A stretch of DNA of 64,000 bases from Arthrobacter sp. MMS18-M83 (GCF_026683955.1 NZ_CP113343.1:2728001-2792000); one strand, 5' to 3'; positions 8,848 to 17,443 are shown, counted from the first letter of the stretch. Made by a program: numbers and translations. The notes: a model not told the origin generated them from the sequence alone.

Positions 8848-9351
8848 ATGAGTCACGCAAATCCAGGAGTAAAGCCGCTGTTGAGCATGGTTCTGGACGA
8901 AGGAGTCTTCACCCTCCGCCGGGCCCACTGGGAGGACCTCCCCGCCATTCTGAGATTGCTCGCAGCTGATCAATTGGGCAGCTCCCGCGAAAACGCCGAG
9001 GACGTTGGCCCCTATCTGCAGGCGTTCCAGCAGATCAACGAGGATCCCGCCCAATTGTTGGTGGTGGGCCATTTGAACGGTGCCTGCGTGGCAACCTTCC
9101 AACTGAGCTTCATTCCGGGCTTGGCGCGGAAGGGCTCGCTCCGCTGCCAGATCGAGGCCGTGCGTGTCGCCGCCGAGCTGCGGGACCATGGCGTTGGTGC
9201 GGCAATGATGCAGTGGGCCATCGAAGAGGCCAGGAGCCGTGGTTGCACCATGGTCCAGCTCACCAGCGACAAATCCCGCAAGGACGCCCATCGCTTCTAT
9301 GAACGGCTGGGCTTCGTGGCCAGTCACGAGGGATTGAAGCTGGCGCTGTAG
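8848..9351 (+). CDS. GNAT family N-acetyltransferase
   Basis: A 167-residue single-domain GNAT protein. The acetyl-CoA-binding region is IEAVRVAAELRDHGVGAAMMQWAIEEARSRGC (residues ~100-131), where the canonical R/Q-x-x-G-x-G/A loop appears as ELRDHGVGAA. The C-terminal signature is DKSRKDAHRFYERLGF. The ATG at 8848 follows TAGTGT with one base between, so an ATG at 8887 (MVLDEGVFTLRR, where homology begins) remains possible as the true start. The acceptor substrate is unknown. It stands alone upstream of the MarR-MFS pair. Confidence 0.85.
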   Translation: MSHANPGVKPLLSMVLDEGVFTLRRAHWEDLPAILRLLAADQLGSSRENAEDVGPYLQAFQQINEDPAQLLVVGHLNGACVATFQLSFIPGLARKGSLRCQIEAVRVAAELRDHGVGAAMMQWAIEEARSRGCTMVQLTSDKSRKDAHRFYERLGFVASHEGLKLAL

Positions 9352-9397
9352 CAAGGAGGTCGGAGGAGCCCTTGCTAAGTGAGACGCGCATCCCTTG

Positions 9398-9434
9398 ATA
9401 TTTAGGTAGCCTAACTGTTAGGCTACCTAAATAT
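9398..9434. promoter_or_regulatory. 37-bp perfect palindrome covering the marR promoter
   Basis: ATATTTAGGTAGCCTAA-CTG-TTAGGCTACCTAAATAT has 17-base perfect arms. A promoter can be read within it: TTGATA (9395-9400), an 18-base spacer and TAGGCT (9419-9424). The right arm ends inside the ATG start codon (9433-9435), so the transcript is probably leaderless and the whole promoter lies under the operator. Autorepression by the following MarR protein is inferred. Confidence 0.8.
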
Positions 9435-9879
9435 GAACACCAATCCAGCTGACGACGCGCTCCTCGCCCTCGCCCAATCATTCCGGGAAGCCCTGCGGCA
9501 GAGTGTCTACGTGATGCGCCGCCTCGATTCCGAGGAGCAACTTAGTTCGGCTCAGCTTGGCGTCCTCAAGATGGCGCTCGACGGCGGTGCTCGCGTCGGA
9601 GAAATCGCCCGGAACCTTGGGGTCAAGGTCCCTAGCGCCACGGAGCAGATCATCAAGCTTGAGCGCGCCGGCCTGGTCAAGCGCGAAGCAGACCCGGACG
9701 ATTCCCGCGCCGTCCGCGTCGCCGCGACGCCGGCGGGGCGTGCCGCCGTCGAGAATGCAGACCGCCGGCGCAACGAATTCATCGCCCGGATCCTCGGGAC
9801 CCTGAGCCAAGATGAGCGCGATTCCGTCGCGGCCGCCCTTCCGGTGTTCGACAAGATCAACAACTCAGTCCAGAACTAA
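9433..9879 (+). CDS. MarR family regulator, probable repressor of the following MFS pump
   Basis: A 148-residue MarR protein with winged-helix core GARVGEIARNLGVKVPSATEQIIKLERAGLVKREADPDDSRAVRVAATPAGRAAVE (residues ~52-107). The ATG at 9433 is inside the right arm of a 37-base palindrome and has no separate ribosome-binding site, as in leaderless genes. The MFS transporter gene follows 27 bases later with its own AGGAG site. The pair looks like a drug- or metabolite-inducible efflux operon that its own repressor switches off. The inducing ligand cannot be inferred. Confidence 0.92.
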   Translation: MNTNPADDALLALAQSFREALRQSVYVMRRLDSEEQLSSAQLGVLKMALDGGARVGEIARNLGVKVPSATEQIIKLERAGLVKREADPDDSRAVRVAATPAGRAAVENADRRRNEFIARILGTLSQDERDSVAAALPVFDKINNSVQN

Positions 9880-9906
9880 GACAAGCCAAAACTAGGAGAG
9901 CAGTCC

Positions 9907-11133
9907 ATGAAAGGCCAGCTCGCAGACCAACTGCCGCCAGCGGAAGAAACCCTCGAGGCCGAGAAAGCCTCGTTCCTCAAGCAGCCCAAGGCTGTGTGGG
10001 CCACGGCGATTGCCGCCGTCTTCGCTTTCATGGGTATCGGCCTGGTTGACCCGATCCTGCCGGCCATCGCCAAGAACCTCCAGGCCAGCCCCAGCCAGGT
10101 GTCCTTGCTCTTCACGAGTTACTTCCTGGTGACAGCCGTCGCGATGCTCGTGACGGGGTTCGTCTCTTCGCGGATCGGCGGCAAGAAGACCCTCATGATC
10201 GGCCTGGCCCTGATTGTCGTGTTCGCCTCACTGTCCGGTCTTTCCGGCAGCGTGGGTGAGCTCGTCGGATTCCGCGCCGGCTGGGGACTTGGCAACGCCC
10301 TCTTCGTGGCCACCGCGCTCGCCGTGATTGTCGGCGTCGCGAGCGGCGGAACCGGAACCGCCATCATTCTGTACGAGGCCGCCCTCGGCCTGGGCATTTC
10401 CCTCGGCCCTCTGCTCGGCGCGCTCCTGGGTGGATGGCAGTGGCGCGCACCGTTCTTCGGCACCGCGGTCCTCATGGCGGTTTCCTTCATCGCCCTGATG
10501 GTCCTTCTGCCCAAGACTCCGGCCCCCGCCGCGAAGGCGCGCCTCCGTGACCCGCTCCTTGCCTTGGGCCACAAGGGCCTTCGCACCACCGCAGCCAGCG
10601 CCCTGTTCTACAACTACGGATTCTTCACCATCCTGGCCTTCACCCCGTTCATCCTGGGCATGGATGCCTACGGTATCGGCGCAGTGTTCTTCGGCTGGGG
10701 CGTGGCAGTGGCTGTCTTCTCAGTCTTCGTGGCACCCGTGCTGCAGCGGCGCTTCGGCACCACCAACGTCCTGGTCGGCACCCTCGGAACTCTCCTGCTG
10801 GACCTCGCCGGTCTGGGACTGGCCGCGGGGCACTCGGTGACCGCCGTCGTCGTACTGGTTATTGTGGCCGGGGCCCTGCTGGGCATCAACAACACGCTCT
10901 ACACCGAACTCGCCATGGAAGTCTCCGATTCGCCGCGCCCCGTGGCCTCGGCCGGTTACAACTTTGTGCGCTGGATGGGCGGGGCGCTGGCTCCGTTTGC
11001 CGCAGCCCAGCTAGGTGAGCAATTCGGCCCGCAGGTTCCCTTCTTTGCCGCGGCGGTTGCCCTGGCGTTCGCGATCCTGGTGGCCGTGGGCGGCCGCCGG
11101 TTCCTGAAGTCGCACGAGCCGCACCTCGTGTAA
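9907..11133 (+). CDS. MFS transporter, 12-helix efflux type
   Basis: A 408-residue membrane protein of the major facilitator superfamily. Helix 1 contains AFMGIGLVDPILPAIAKNLQASPSQVSLLFTSYFLVTAVAMLVTG, similar to drug:H+ antiporter-1 proteins, with the loop-2/3 motif region FVSSRIGGKKTLMIG. The central loop is short (KTPAPAAKARLRDP). AGGAG precedes the ATG. It is co-transcribed with the upstream MarR gene, which suggests export of a toxic or signalling compound. The substrate is unknown. A ~65-bp hairpin repeat follows the stop codon. Confidence 0.88.
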   Translation: MKGQLADQLPPAEETLEAEKASFLKQPKAVWATAIAAVFAFMGIGLVDPILPAIAKNLQASPSQVSLLFTSYFLVTAVAMLVTGFVSSRIGGKKTLMIGLALIVVFASLSGLSGSVGELVGFRAGWGLGNALFVATALAVIVGVASGGTGTAIILYEAALGLGISLGPLLGALLGGWQWRAPFFGTAVLMAVSFIALMVLLPKTPAPAAKARLRDPLLALGHKGLRTTAASALFYNYGFFTILAFTPFILGMDAYGIGAVFFGWGVAVAVFSVFVAPVLQRRFGTTNVLVGTLGTLLLDLAGLGLAAGHSVTAVVVLVIVAGALLGINNTLYTELAMEVSDSPRPVASAGYNFVRWMGGALAPFAAAQLGEQFGPQVPFFAAAVALAFAILVAVGGRRFLKSHEPHLV

Positions 11134-11138
11134 GACAG

Positions 11139-11204
11139 CCCAACTGGCTCGCAGTTGTTGTCGTTATAAGCCCTCATAACGACAACAAATGCGAGCCAGT
11201 TGGG
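11139..11204. repeat. Hairpin intergenic element, copy 1
   Basis: A 29-base left arm beginning CCCAACTGGCTCGCAG and ending TTGTCGTTAT pairs with a right arm beginning ATAACGACAACAAATG and ending CAGTTGGG, with one mismatch and an 8-base loop. It lies between the convergent MFS and sugar-porter genes. Close relatives are at 43962-44036 and 54878-54966. Confidence 0.85.
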
Positions 11205-11220
11205 TGCGTGACAGCCTTGG

Positions 11221-12681
11221 CTACTTGGGTGTGATCGCAAGTTCCGCGGGCTTGGAGCCCTTCGGGACGAACAGGGTGTCAGCCTGCTCGAGGGACATGC
11301 CGTTTGTCTCGGGCACCTTGAACATGACGAAGAAGAACGACGCCGCCGCGAACAGTGCGTACATGCCGTAAGTCAGCGGCAACGAACCGGCCGCCATGAT
11401 GGGGAAGCTCAAGGTGATGGCGAAGTTGGCGATCCACTGGGCCGCGGCGGCCAGGCCGAGCGCGCGGGCTCGGATGCGTGAGGGGAAGATCTCTCCCAGG
11501 AGCACCCACACCAACGGGCCCCACGAGGCTCCGAAGCTGACAACGAACACGTTGGCGGCTACCAAGGCTACGGGACCCCAGGCGCCGGTCAAGGACACGG
11601 ACGAACCCGTCCCAGTGGCGGAAGAAAAGGCGATCGCCATGGCGCCCAGGGACACGGCCATGCCGAGGGATCCCGTCAGCAGGATGGGACGTCGGCCGAT
11701 GCGGTCCACGAGCGCGATTGCCACGAGGGTGACCAAGATGTTGGTGATGGACGTTGCCACGGAGATGGCCAGGGAATCTTGCTCGTGGAAGCCGACTGCC
11801 TTCCACAGGGTGGTGGAGTAGTAGAAGATCACGTTGATGCCGACGAATTGCTGCAGCACCGACAGGATGATGCCGATCCACACCACGGGTTGCAGGCCAA
11901 ACGCCTTGCCACGCAGCGAACCCTTTGTGGTGGAGAGCTTGTCCTGCTGGATGGAGTCGCGGATTTCGCGGATGTGGCGTTCGGTATCGTCGCCGGGCAT
12001 CAGGGTGTCGAAGATCTTGCGTGCGGTGTCTTCCTTGCCGTTGAGGACCAGGAAGTGTGGGGATTCCGGCAGTCGGAAGGCGATCAGACCGTAGACCGCT
12101 GCTGGTACGGCGCAAGCGATGAACATCCAGCGCCAGGCCTCAATACCGAGCCACAAAGCGTGGTGGGCGCTTCCCGCGGACGTCGCCAGGACGGCGTCGG
12201 ACAGCAGGGCCGCGAAAATGCCGGTGGTGATCGCCAGTTGCTGCAGCGACGCGAGCCGCCCGCGGACCTGGCGCGGCGAGATTTCCGAGATATAGGCCGG
12301 TGCAATCACGGAAGCAAGGCCGATGCCTAGACCACCCACTAGCCGCCAGAAAACCAAGTCCCAGATGCTGAAAGCCAAGCCCGTCCCGATGGAGCTGACC
12401 AGGAAGAGGGCGGCACCAAGTTTCATCGCGGGGATGCGGCCGTAGCGGTCGGCCACCTTGCCCGCAAGGTAAGCTCCCGCCGCACAGCCGAGCAGGGCCA
12501 CCGCAACCGCGAATCCCGTGACCGCCTCGCTCAGCATGAATTCGTCCTTCATCGCATCCACGGCGCCGTTGACCACCGAGGAGTCGAAGCCGAAGAGGAA
12601 CCCGCCCACAGCACCGGCAACGGCAAGGCCAATTACCTTGCGTGGGACGCCGGAATGGCTGTCGGAGCTGGAAATGGGCAT
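11221..12681 (-). CDS. Sugar porter family MFS transporter
   Basis: A 486-residue, 12-helix permease. Sugar-porter marks are seen: AGAVGGFLFGFDSSVVNGA in helix 1, RLPESPHFLV before the central loop, DRIGRRPILL in the second half and KVPETNGMSLEQ at the C terminus, matching the family's PETKG signature. The frame is open upstream to 12870, but the ATG at 12681 with GGGAG just before it places helix 1 at the N terminus as usual. The family imports sugars, polyols or inositols with protons; the exact substrate is not visible. It has no catabolic partner nearby and is transcribed convergently toward the MarR-MFS operon. Confidence 0.9.
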   Translation of the reverse strand: MPISSSDSHSGVPRKVIGLAVAGAVGGFLFGFDSSVVNGAVDAMKDEFMLSEAVTGFAVAVALLGCAAGAYLAGKVADRYGRIPAMKLGAALFLVSSIGTGLAFSIWDLVFWRLVGGLGIGLASVIAPAYISEISPRQVRGRLASLQQLAITTGIFAALLSDAVLATSAGSAHHALWLGIEAWRWMFIACAVPAAVYGLIAFRLPESPHFLVLNGKEDTARKIFDTLMPGDDTERHIREIRDSIQQDKLSTTKGSLRGKAFGLQPVVWIGIILSVLQQFVGINVIFYYSTTLWKAVGFHEQDSLAISVATSITNILVTLVAIALVDRIGRRPILLTGSLGMAVSLGAMAIAFSSATGTGSSVSLTGAWGPVALVAANVFVVSFGASWGPLVWVLLGEIFPSRIRARALGLAAAAQWIANFAITLSFPIMAAGSLPLTYGMYALFAAASFFFVMFKVPETNGMSLEQADTLFVPKGSKPAELAITPK

Positions 12682-12892
12682 GGCTCTCCCTTGAGGAAAT
12701 GTAGTGGATTGTGCGGCGCGGTCGTCGTCGGCTGCTGATTCCGACGGGGACGCCGGTGCACTCGCGCTACACAGTGTGGCACGCTGCCAGCGTGACTTCC
12801 AGTCAATGCCGCCAGCCACACTGGACGTGTCACGCCACGCAAACTTTCGCGCCGCCGTCGGGCACTCCACGGCGCGAGCACTGGAAACGGCA

Positions 12893-12923
12893 ACGGCAGG
12901 CAGTCCAAAAGACTGCCTGCCGT
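12893..12923 (-). terminator. Hairpin after the EmrB/QacA-type transporter gene
   Basis: ACGGCAGGCAGTC-CAAAA-GACTGCCTGCCGT has perfect 13-base arms and lies 26 bases past the stop codon of the minus-strand transporter. The rest of the gap to 12681 shows no supported gene. Confidence 0.7.
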
Positions 12924-12948
12924 GACGCGGTTTGGTGCCTAGCGGAAC

Positions 12949-14601
12949 CTAGTGGGCCGAGACTGATTCCTTTGCTGCCGCCTTCGGGTCGGTCAGCTTC
13001 TTGTTCGGCAGGGCGAAGCTGATCAGGAAGGCAAGGCCGGTCAGCGCCGCTGCGGTCAGCATGACGGCGTCGATCGACTGCGCGAAACCCTCGGTGATAG
13101 GCCGGGTGAGCACCGGGTTGGCGTGGTGCAGCCAGCTGGTGTCGTTCAGCGAATCGTTGCTGGCGCCGTTCTTGAAGAAGTCGTACAGCTTGGCGTTGGC
13201 GGGATCGGCGGCAACCGCGGGATCCTTGAGCACCTTGAGGTAGTCCGCGTTCCCGATGGCATCCTTCATGCCCGAGGCGATCTTGTCGGCCGCCAGGCTG
13301 AAGAGCATCGAGATGAACACTGCGGTACCCACGGCGCCGCCCATGGAACGGAAGAACGCCGCGGTGGAGGTGCCCACGCCCATATCCTTCGGCGGTACGG
13401 ACACCTGCATGGCGAGGGTGAGTGGCTGCATGCAGAAGCCGAGGCCCATGCCGAAGAACACGGCGATCAGGCCGGGAACCCACAAGCCGGTGTCCACGCC
13501 AAGGGACAGGCCCATGACAACCGCAGCCGCCGTCAAGATGGCCGTGCCGAGAATCGGGAAGATCCGGAAAACGCCGGACGCCGAGATGGTTCGTCCCGCT
13601 GTAATGGAACCGAAGAGGATACCCACTGTGAAGGTGATCATCATGAGGCCGGCCTCGGTGGGGGTGAGGCCCTTGACCAGCTGCAGGTACATGGGGAGCA
13701 TCGCGATGGCCCCGAACATGCCGATGCCGATGATGAAGTTCAGCAGGGAGGACAGGCCGAAGGTGATGTTCTTGAAGAGCCGCAGGGGAATCAGAGCGTA
13801 GTCGCCTGCGCGCTTCTCAACCAGCAGGAACGCGACGATACCGACGAAGCCCAGCCCGTAGCAGATCCAAGAGTTGACGGAGGTCCAGCCCCAGCTGCGT
13901 CCCTGTTCTGCCACGAGGAGCAGCGGAACGATTGCCAAGGTGATGGCTGCCGCGCCCCAATAGTCGATCTTCTGCTTGACGTGCTTCGCGGGCAGGTGCA
14001 GATAAAGGAACACCACGGCCAAGGCGGCCAGGCCTATGGGCAGGTTGATGAAGAAGACCCAGCGCCAGCCGTCGAAGCCGAGGATGTTGGACGAGCCAGC
14101 GAAAGCGCCGCCGACCACGGGACCGAGGACCGAGGAAACGCCAAAGACGGACATGAAATAGCCCTGGTACTTTGCGCGGTCCTTGAGGGCAACGATGTCG
14201 CCGATGATGGTCAGGGCGAGGGCCAGCAGACCGCCGGCGCCCATGCCTTGGATACCGCGGGCAATGGCGAGCTCGGTCATGGAGTGCACCGAACCGGCAT
14301 ACAAGGAACCGGCCAGGAAGATCAGGATCGCGGCCAGGTAGAGCGGGCGGCGGCCGAAGATGTCGCTGAGCTTGCCGTACAGCGGAGTGCTCACCGTGGA
14401 CGTGATGAGGTACGCCGTGGTGGCCCATGCCTGCAAGGACAGGCCATCGAGGTCGTTGGCGATCGTGTAAATGGACGTGGACACGATGGTCTGATCCAGG
14501 GAGGACAGGAACATGCCGAGCATGAGGCCCACCATGACGGTGAGCGTCTGACGGTGCGTCAGGACCTCACCGGCGGCCCGAGCGGGCGTGGCTTTGGACA
14601 T
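12949..14601 (-). CDS. MFS multidrug transporter, DHA2 (EmrB/QacA) type
   Basis: A 550-residue protein with about 14 predicted membrane helices. The N terminus (LMLGMFLSSLDQTIVSTSIYTIANDL) carries the helix-1 D-x-x-I-V motif of drug:H+ antiporter family 2. The loop-2/3 motif is LYGKLSDIFGRRPLYL and the helix-5 motif C region is VLGPVVGGAFA. Families like this export dyes, antibiotics or toxic metabolites using the proton gradient. GGAGAA precedes the ATG. A 27-base inverted repeat lies 37 bases upstream of the start, the likely operator of an unseen regulator. A strong hairpin ends the gene. No regulator gene is adjacent. Confidence 0.9.
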   Translation of the reverse strand: MSKATPARAAGEVLTHRQTLTVMVGLMLGMFLSSLDQTIVSTSIYTIANDLDGLSLQAWATTAYLITSTVSTPLYGKLSDIFGRRPLYLAAILIFLAGSLYAGSVHSMTELAIARGIQGMGAGGLLALALTIIGDIVALKDRAKYQGYFMSVFGVSSVLGPVVGGAFAGSSNILGFDGWRWVFFINLPIGLAALAVVFLYLHLPAKHVKQKIDYWGAAAITLAIVPLLLVAEQGRSWGWTSVNSWICYGLGFVGIVAFLLVEKRAGDYALIPLRLFKNITFGLSSLLNFIIGIGMFGAIAMLPMYLQLVKGLTPTEAGLMMITFTVGILFGSITAGRTISASGVFRIFPILGTAILTAAAVVMGLSLGVDTGLWVPGLIAVFFGMGLGFCMQPLTLAMQVSVPPKDMGVGTSTAAFFRSMGGAVGTAVFISMLFSLAADKIASGMKDAIGNADYLKVLKDPAVAADPANAKLYDFFKNGASNDSLNDTSWLHHANPVLTRPITEGFAQSIDAVMLTAAALTGLAFLISFALPNKKLTDPKAAAKESVSAH

Positions 14602-14637
14602 TGCTTCTCCAAGGGGTCGAAGAAAAGGGGATTAAGC

Positions 14638-14664
14638 AGGATAGTTGCTTTCAGTAACTATCCT
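14638..14664. promoter_or_regulatory. Operator-like inverted repeat before the DHA2 transporter
   Basis: AGGATAGTT-GCTTTCAGT-AACTATCCT has perfect 9-base arms and lies in the promoter region of the minus-strand transporter. Its inner part reads GTTACTGAAAGCAACT on the minus strand, a form often bound by TetR or MarR repressors of efflux pumps. The regulator is not adjacent. Confidence 0.6.
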
Positions 14665-14709
14665 AATCGCACCTGTATTCCCTGTCTTACCCGAATGGGG
14701 AGAAAATTC

Positions 14710-15192
14710 TCACCGCTCCACGAGAATCCCGTCAGGATCGCAGTAGATCAGGTTGCCGGGTTCGATGTGCACTCCATCGATCACCAAGGCGATGTCCACT
14801 TCTCCACGGCCCACTTTAGAGCTCTTCTTGGGATTGCTTCCGAGGGCTTTGACGCCTAGAGGCAGCTTCGCGATCGCCACGCGATCGCGAATGGCCCCAT
14901 TGATCACGACGCCGGCCCAGCCGTTCGCGACCGCGCTCTCCGCGATCATGTCCCCCATCAGGGCTGTGCGCAGCGAGCCGTAGCCGTCCACCACCAGCAC
15001 CGCGCCGTCGCCCGGGGTTGCCAGAACGGTCTTTACCAGGGCATTGTCCTCGAAGCACTTGATGGTGCGCGCGGGGCCGTTGAAATGGGAGACGCCGCCG
15101 AGGTCCTGGAACTGCAGTGATATTGACTCAACATCTTCCGCGCGCTCGTCGTACAGATCGGCGGTGTTGATGGGGTTCGCTGGCATGTTCAT
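14710..15192 (-). CDS. RraA family protein (RNase E regulator / HMG aldolase-like)
   Basis: A 160-residue protein, the same length as RraA of E. coli. It has GDMIAESAVANGWAGVVINGAIRDRVAI, with the R-D pair that binds metal and substrate in the aldolase members, and an acidic tail region DIALVIDGVHIEPGNLIYCDPDGILV. The family covers both the RNase E inhibitor RraA and 4-hydroxy-4-methyl-2-oxoglutarate/oxaloacetate-cleaving enzymes, and sequence alone does not separate these well. GAGGAGG before the ATG gives a clear start. It stands alone between the DHA2 pump and a divergent MFS gene. A second, longer RraA-like protein is at 26948. Confidence 0.88.
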   Translation of the reverse strand: MNMPANPINTADLYDERAEDVESISLQFQDLGGVSHFNGPARTIKCFEDNALVKTVLATPGDGAVLVVDGYGSLRTALMGDMIAESAVANGWAGVVINGAIRDRVAIAKLPLGVKALGSNPKKSSKVGRGEVDIALVIDGVHIEPGNLIYCDPDGILVER

Positions 15193-15356
15193 CGTTGATC
15201 CTCCTCGGTCCGTTGGAGTTACCCTAACGGGTGCGGACTCACCCTAGCGCGTCCGGGTCGGTGCACTTGTCCACATAGGTGCCTTCATGACAACGCATCG
15301 TACCCCTACAGCGCTAGGCTAAAATCCACACGTCAAGCCGCTAGGGGAGCACCGTC

Positions 15357-16685
15357 ATGAGCCTGTCCGATCTGCCTGGTTCATTGCCTGAAAGGCCCGT
15401 GACGGATCCTGCCCACGATCCTGCCCAAACACAAGGGTCGACGACGGCGCTCGCCGAGCCCGTAGAGCGCGTCCGCGCCTTGTGGGTCACCGGAGTGGTG
15501 CTGGTCAATGTTGGTATCAATGCTGCCTTCTTCGGCCCCATTCAGGTGCTGCTTGGGCAGCAGGCCATCCACTTTGACGAAGGCCAGAAGGAAGCCATTC
15601 TCGCCCTCGTCACGGGGTCCGGCGCCGCGGTTTCCCTGGTGGCGAATCCCCTGTTCGGTGCCTTCAGCGACCGCACCACGTCACGCTTCGGACGGCGCGT
15701 CCCGTGGGTGCTCTTTGGTGCCATTCTCGGCGCGGCAGCCCTGATAGCCCTGGCAGGCGCGCCCAACGTCGCTGTCATGGCCCTCCTGTGGTGCCTGGTT
15801 CAGGCCGGTTGCAACGGTGCGTACGCGGCCCTGACGGCGGCCATCCCGGACCGAGTCCCGGTGCCTCAGCGCGGCACCGTCGGCGGGCTTGCAGCCATGG
15901 GCCAAACCGTGGGGATCCTGGCGGGCGCAGTGATCGCGTCCGTGGTTTCGGGGAACTTTGCCCTCGGATACATCGTGTGCGCTGCCGCTCTGCTGGCCGG
16001 CGTCGTGCTCTACCTTTTCAAGAACGACGACGTTCCTTTATCGGCGGAGACTCGGCCACCGTTCAAGCTCGGGACATTCGCCAAGGGGTTCTGGATCTCG
16101 CCGGTCAAATATCCGGATTTCGCCTGGGCCTGGCTGACACGCTTGCTGGTGAATGTCGGCAACCATATGGTCACGCTGTACTTGCTGTTCTTCCTCAAGG
16201 ATGCCGTGCATCTTGAGGAGATGCAGGGGATCAAGCCTGAGCTCGGCGTGCTGATCCTGACGGGCCTCTATGCCCTCATGGTGATCGTCACAAGCGTGGT
16301 GGGCGGTGCCATCAGTGACCGCATGGGCAAACGGAAACCCCTCGTGATTATCTCCTCGATCGTCATTTCGCTAGCTGCGTTGATCCTTGGGCTCGACCCC
16401 ACCTGGACAGGAGCAATTGCTGGCGCGGTGGTGCTCGGTATCGGGTTTGGTGCCTACCTGGCGGTCGACTTCGCCCTCATTACCCAAGTGCTGCCCACTG
16501 CGCTGGACCGGGGCCGGGACCTTGGTGTCATCAACGTGGCCAACTCCTTGCCACAGGTGATCGCGCCGCTCATTGCCTATCCCTTTGTTGCTTTCTGGGG
16601 TGGCTACATCTCGCTGTATGTGGCCGCAGCCGTCATCGGCCTGCTGGGCGCCGTATTCGTGGTGAAGATCAAGGGCGTCGCATAG
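15357..16685 (+). CDS. MFS transporter
   Basis: A 442-residue membrane protein. The loop FGAFSDRTTSRFGRRVPWVLFGA and the second-half equivalent GGAISDRMGKRKPLVI are major-facilitator signatures. The pattern SDRTTSRFGRRVPW is shared with the glycoside/pentoside and SLC45-type sugar transporters, so a sugar or glycoside substrate is plausible. The first ~45 residues are polar and Pro/Ala-rich. GGGGAG precedes the ATG. A TetR-type regulator gene lies 120 bases downstream on the same strand and may control it. Confidence 0.85.
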   Translation: MSLSDLPGSLPERPVTDPAHDPAQTQGSTTALAEPVERVRALWVTGVVLVNVGINAAFFGPIQVLLGQQAIHFDEGQKEAILALVTGSGAAVSLVANPLFGAFSDRTTSRFGRRVPWVLFGAILGAAALIALAGAPNVAVMALLWCLVQAGCNGAYAALTAAIPDRVPVPQRGTVGGLAAMGQTVGILAGAVIASVVSGNFALGYIVCAAALLAGVVLYLFKNDDVPLSAETRPPFKLGTFAKGFWISPVKYPDFAWAWLTRLLVNVGNHMVTLYLLFFLKDAVHLEEMQGIKPELGVLILTGLYALMVIVTSVVGGAISDRMGKRKPLVIISSIVISLAALILGLDPTWTGAIAGAVVLGIGFGAYLAVDFALITQVLPTALDRGRDLGVINVANSLPQVIAPLIAYPFVAFWGGYISLYVAAAVIGLLGAVFVVKIKGVA

Positions 16686-16805
16686 CCTGCGAATCCGTTC
16701 TCAGGGAACTGGCAACTTGCTGCCGTATCATTGTCAGGACCGCGCCCGGCCTTTGGCGTCCGCGGTATCTCCCAGAACGAAGCCCAAACCAACAGAACGC
16801 CGGAA

Positions 16806-17408
16806 ATGTCCGAACCGAACTCCCTGGAACCGTATTCGCTGGATCTGGCCGCGGGGTTGCCCCAGATGGCGGCTGCTCCCACCACGCCGAGACAGCAACT
16901 GCGCTACGCCCGGATACTGAAGACTGCCGCAGGTTTCGCCCAGCGGCAGTTCGATACTGTGAGCCTTTCGGACGTATCCACCAGGGCCCACGTTCCGCTG
17001 GGGACGCTCTACCGCTACTTCCCGTCTACGGTCCATCTGATGCTCGCGGTCTACCGGCAGCAGCTACGGGAACTCAATGACGCCAAGCCGGCGTCTTCGC
17101 GGTGCAGCCAGCAGGAACTCACCGGTCTGGGGATGGAGATTTTCCACATGCGGGTCATGCAGCCCGCCGTCGAACACTGTCTTTCCCGCACGTGGGATAC
17201 CCGCGACGGTGACATCCCGGTGCTTTTGCGAGACATCGAAGTGCTCTCTGCCGAGATGGTCACGTCGGCGATCGGCGACGCTGGCAGGGCGCGGATTCTG
17301 TTGCACGTGATCAGTGGTCTGGTCCAGTCGGTCAACTGCCGTCGGATCTCGCTTTTCGATGCCGAGAAGGACCTGAAGAACGCCTGCAAGTTGATTGCGG
17401 ACGCGTAG
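16806..17408 (+). CDS. TetR family transcriptional regulator
   Basis: A 200-residue protein with a TetR DNA-binding domain, RYARILKTAAGFAQRQFDTVSLSDVSTRAHVPLGTLYRYFPSTVHLMLAVYR (residues ~33-85). The stretch VPLGTLYRYFPS is close to that of KstR-type sterol/lipid regulators, but the rest is not diagnostic. The frame is open up to 16731; the ATG at 16806 gives a normal N terminus, yet the ribosome-binding site is weak, so the start is uncertain. It follows an MFS gene in the same direction, which makes that transporter a candidate target. Confidence 0.82.
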   Translation: MSEPNSLEPYSLDLAAGLPQMAAAPTTPRQQLRYARILKTAAGFAQRQFDTVSLSDVSTRAHVPLGTLYRYFPSTVHLMLAVYRQQLRELNDAKPASSRCSQQELTGLGMEIFHMRVMQPAVEHCLSRTWDTRDGDIPVLLRDIEVLSAEMVTSAIGDAGRARILLHVISGLVQSVNCRRISLFDAEKDLKNACKLIADA

Positions 17409-17431
17409 CTTTTTCCGGCAACTGGCGTAAT

Positions 17432-17443
17432 TGGTCTAGACCA
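17432..17443. promoter_or_regulatory. GntR/DasR-like palindrome upstream of malic enzyme
   Basis: TGGTCTAGACCA is a perfect 12-base palindrome, in the context AATTGGTCTAGACCACT. It matches the core of the dre sites bound by the GntR-family regulators DasR/NagR, recalled as ASTGGTCTAGACCAST. It lies about 205 bases before the malic enzyme start and 24 bases after the TetR stop. The remaining gap to 17647 shows no supported gene. Confidence 0.55.

Noticed and set aside
13123..14859. A 578-codon plus-strand frame opposite the DHA2 transporter
   Set aside because: Charged, repetitive translation typical of the strand opposite a membrane protein; the transporter frame has clear family motifs.
14710..15192. 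RraA at 14710 considered as part of the oxoprolinase island
   Set aside because: It is 12 kb away, stands alone, and lacks the shared promoter/operator box.
16806..17408. TetR protein considered as KstR (cholesterol regulator)
   Set aside because: Only a short stretch after the recognition helix is similar; no steroid or lipid catabolism genes are nearby.
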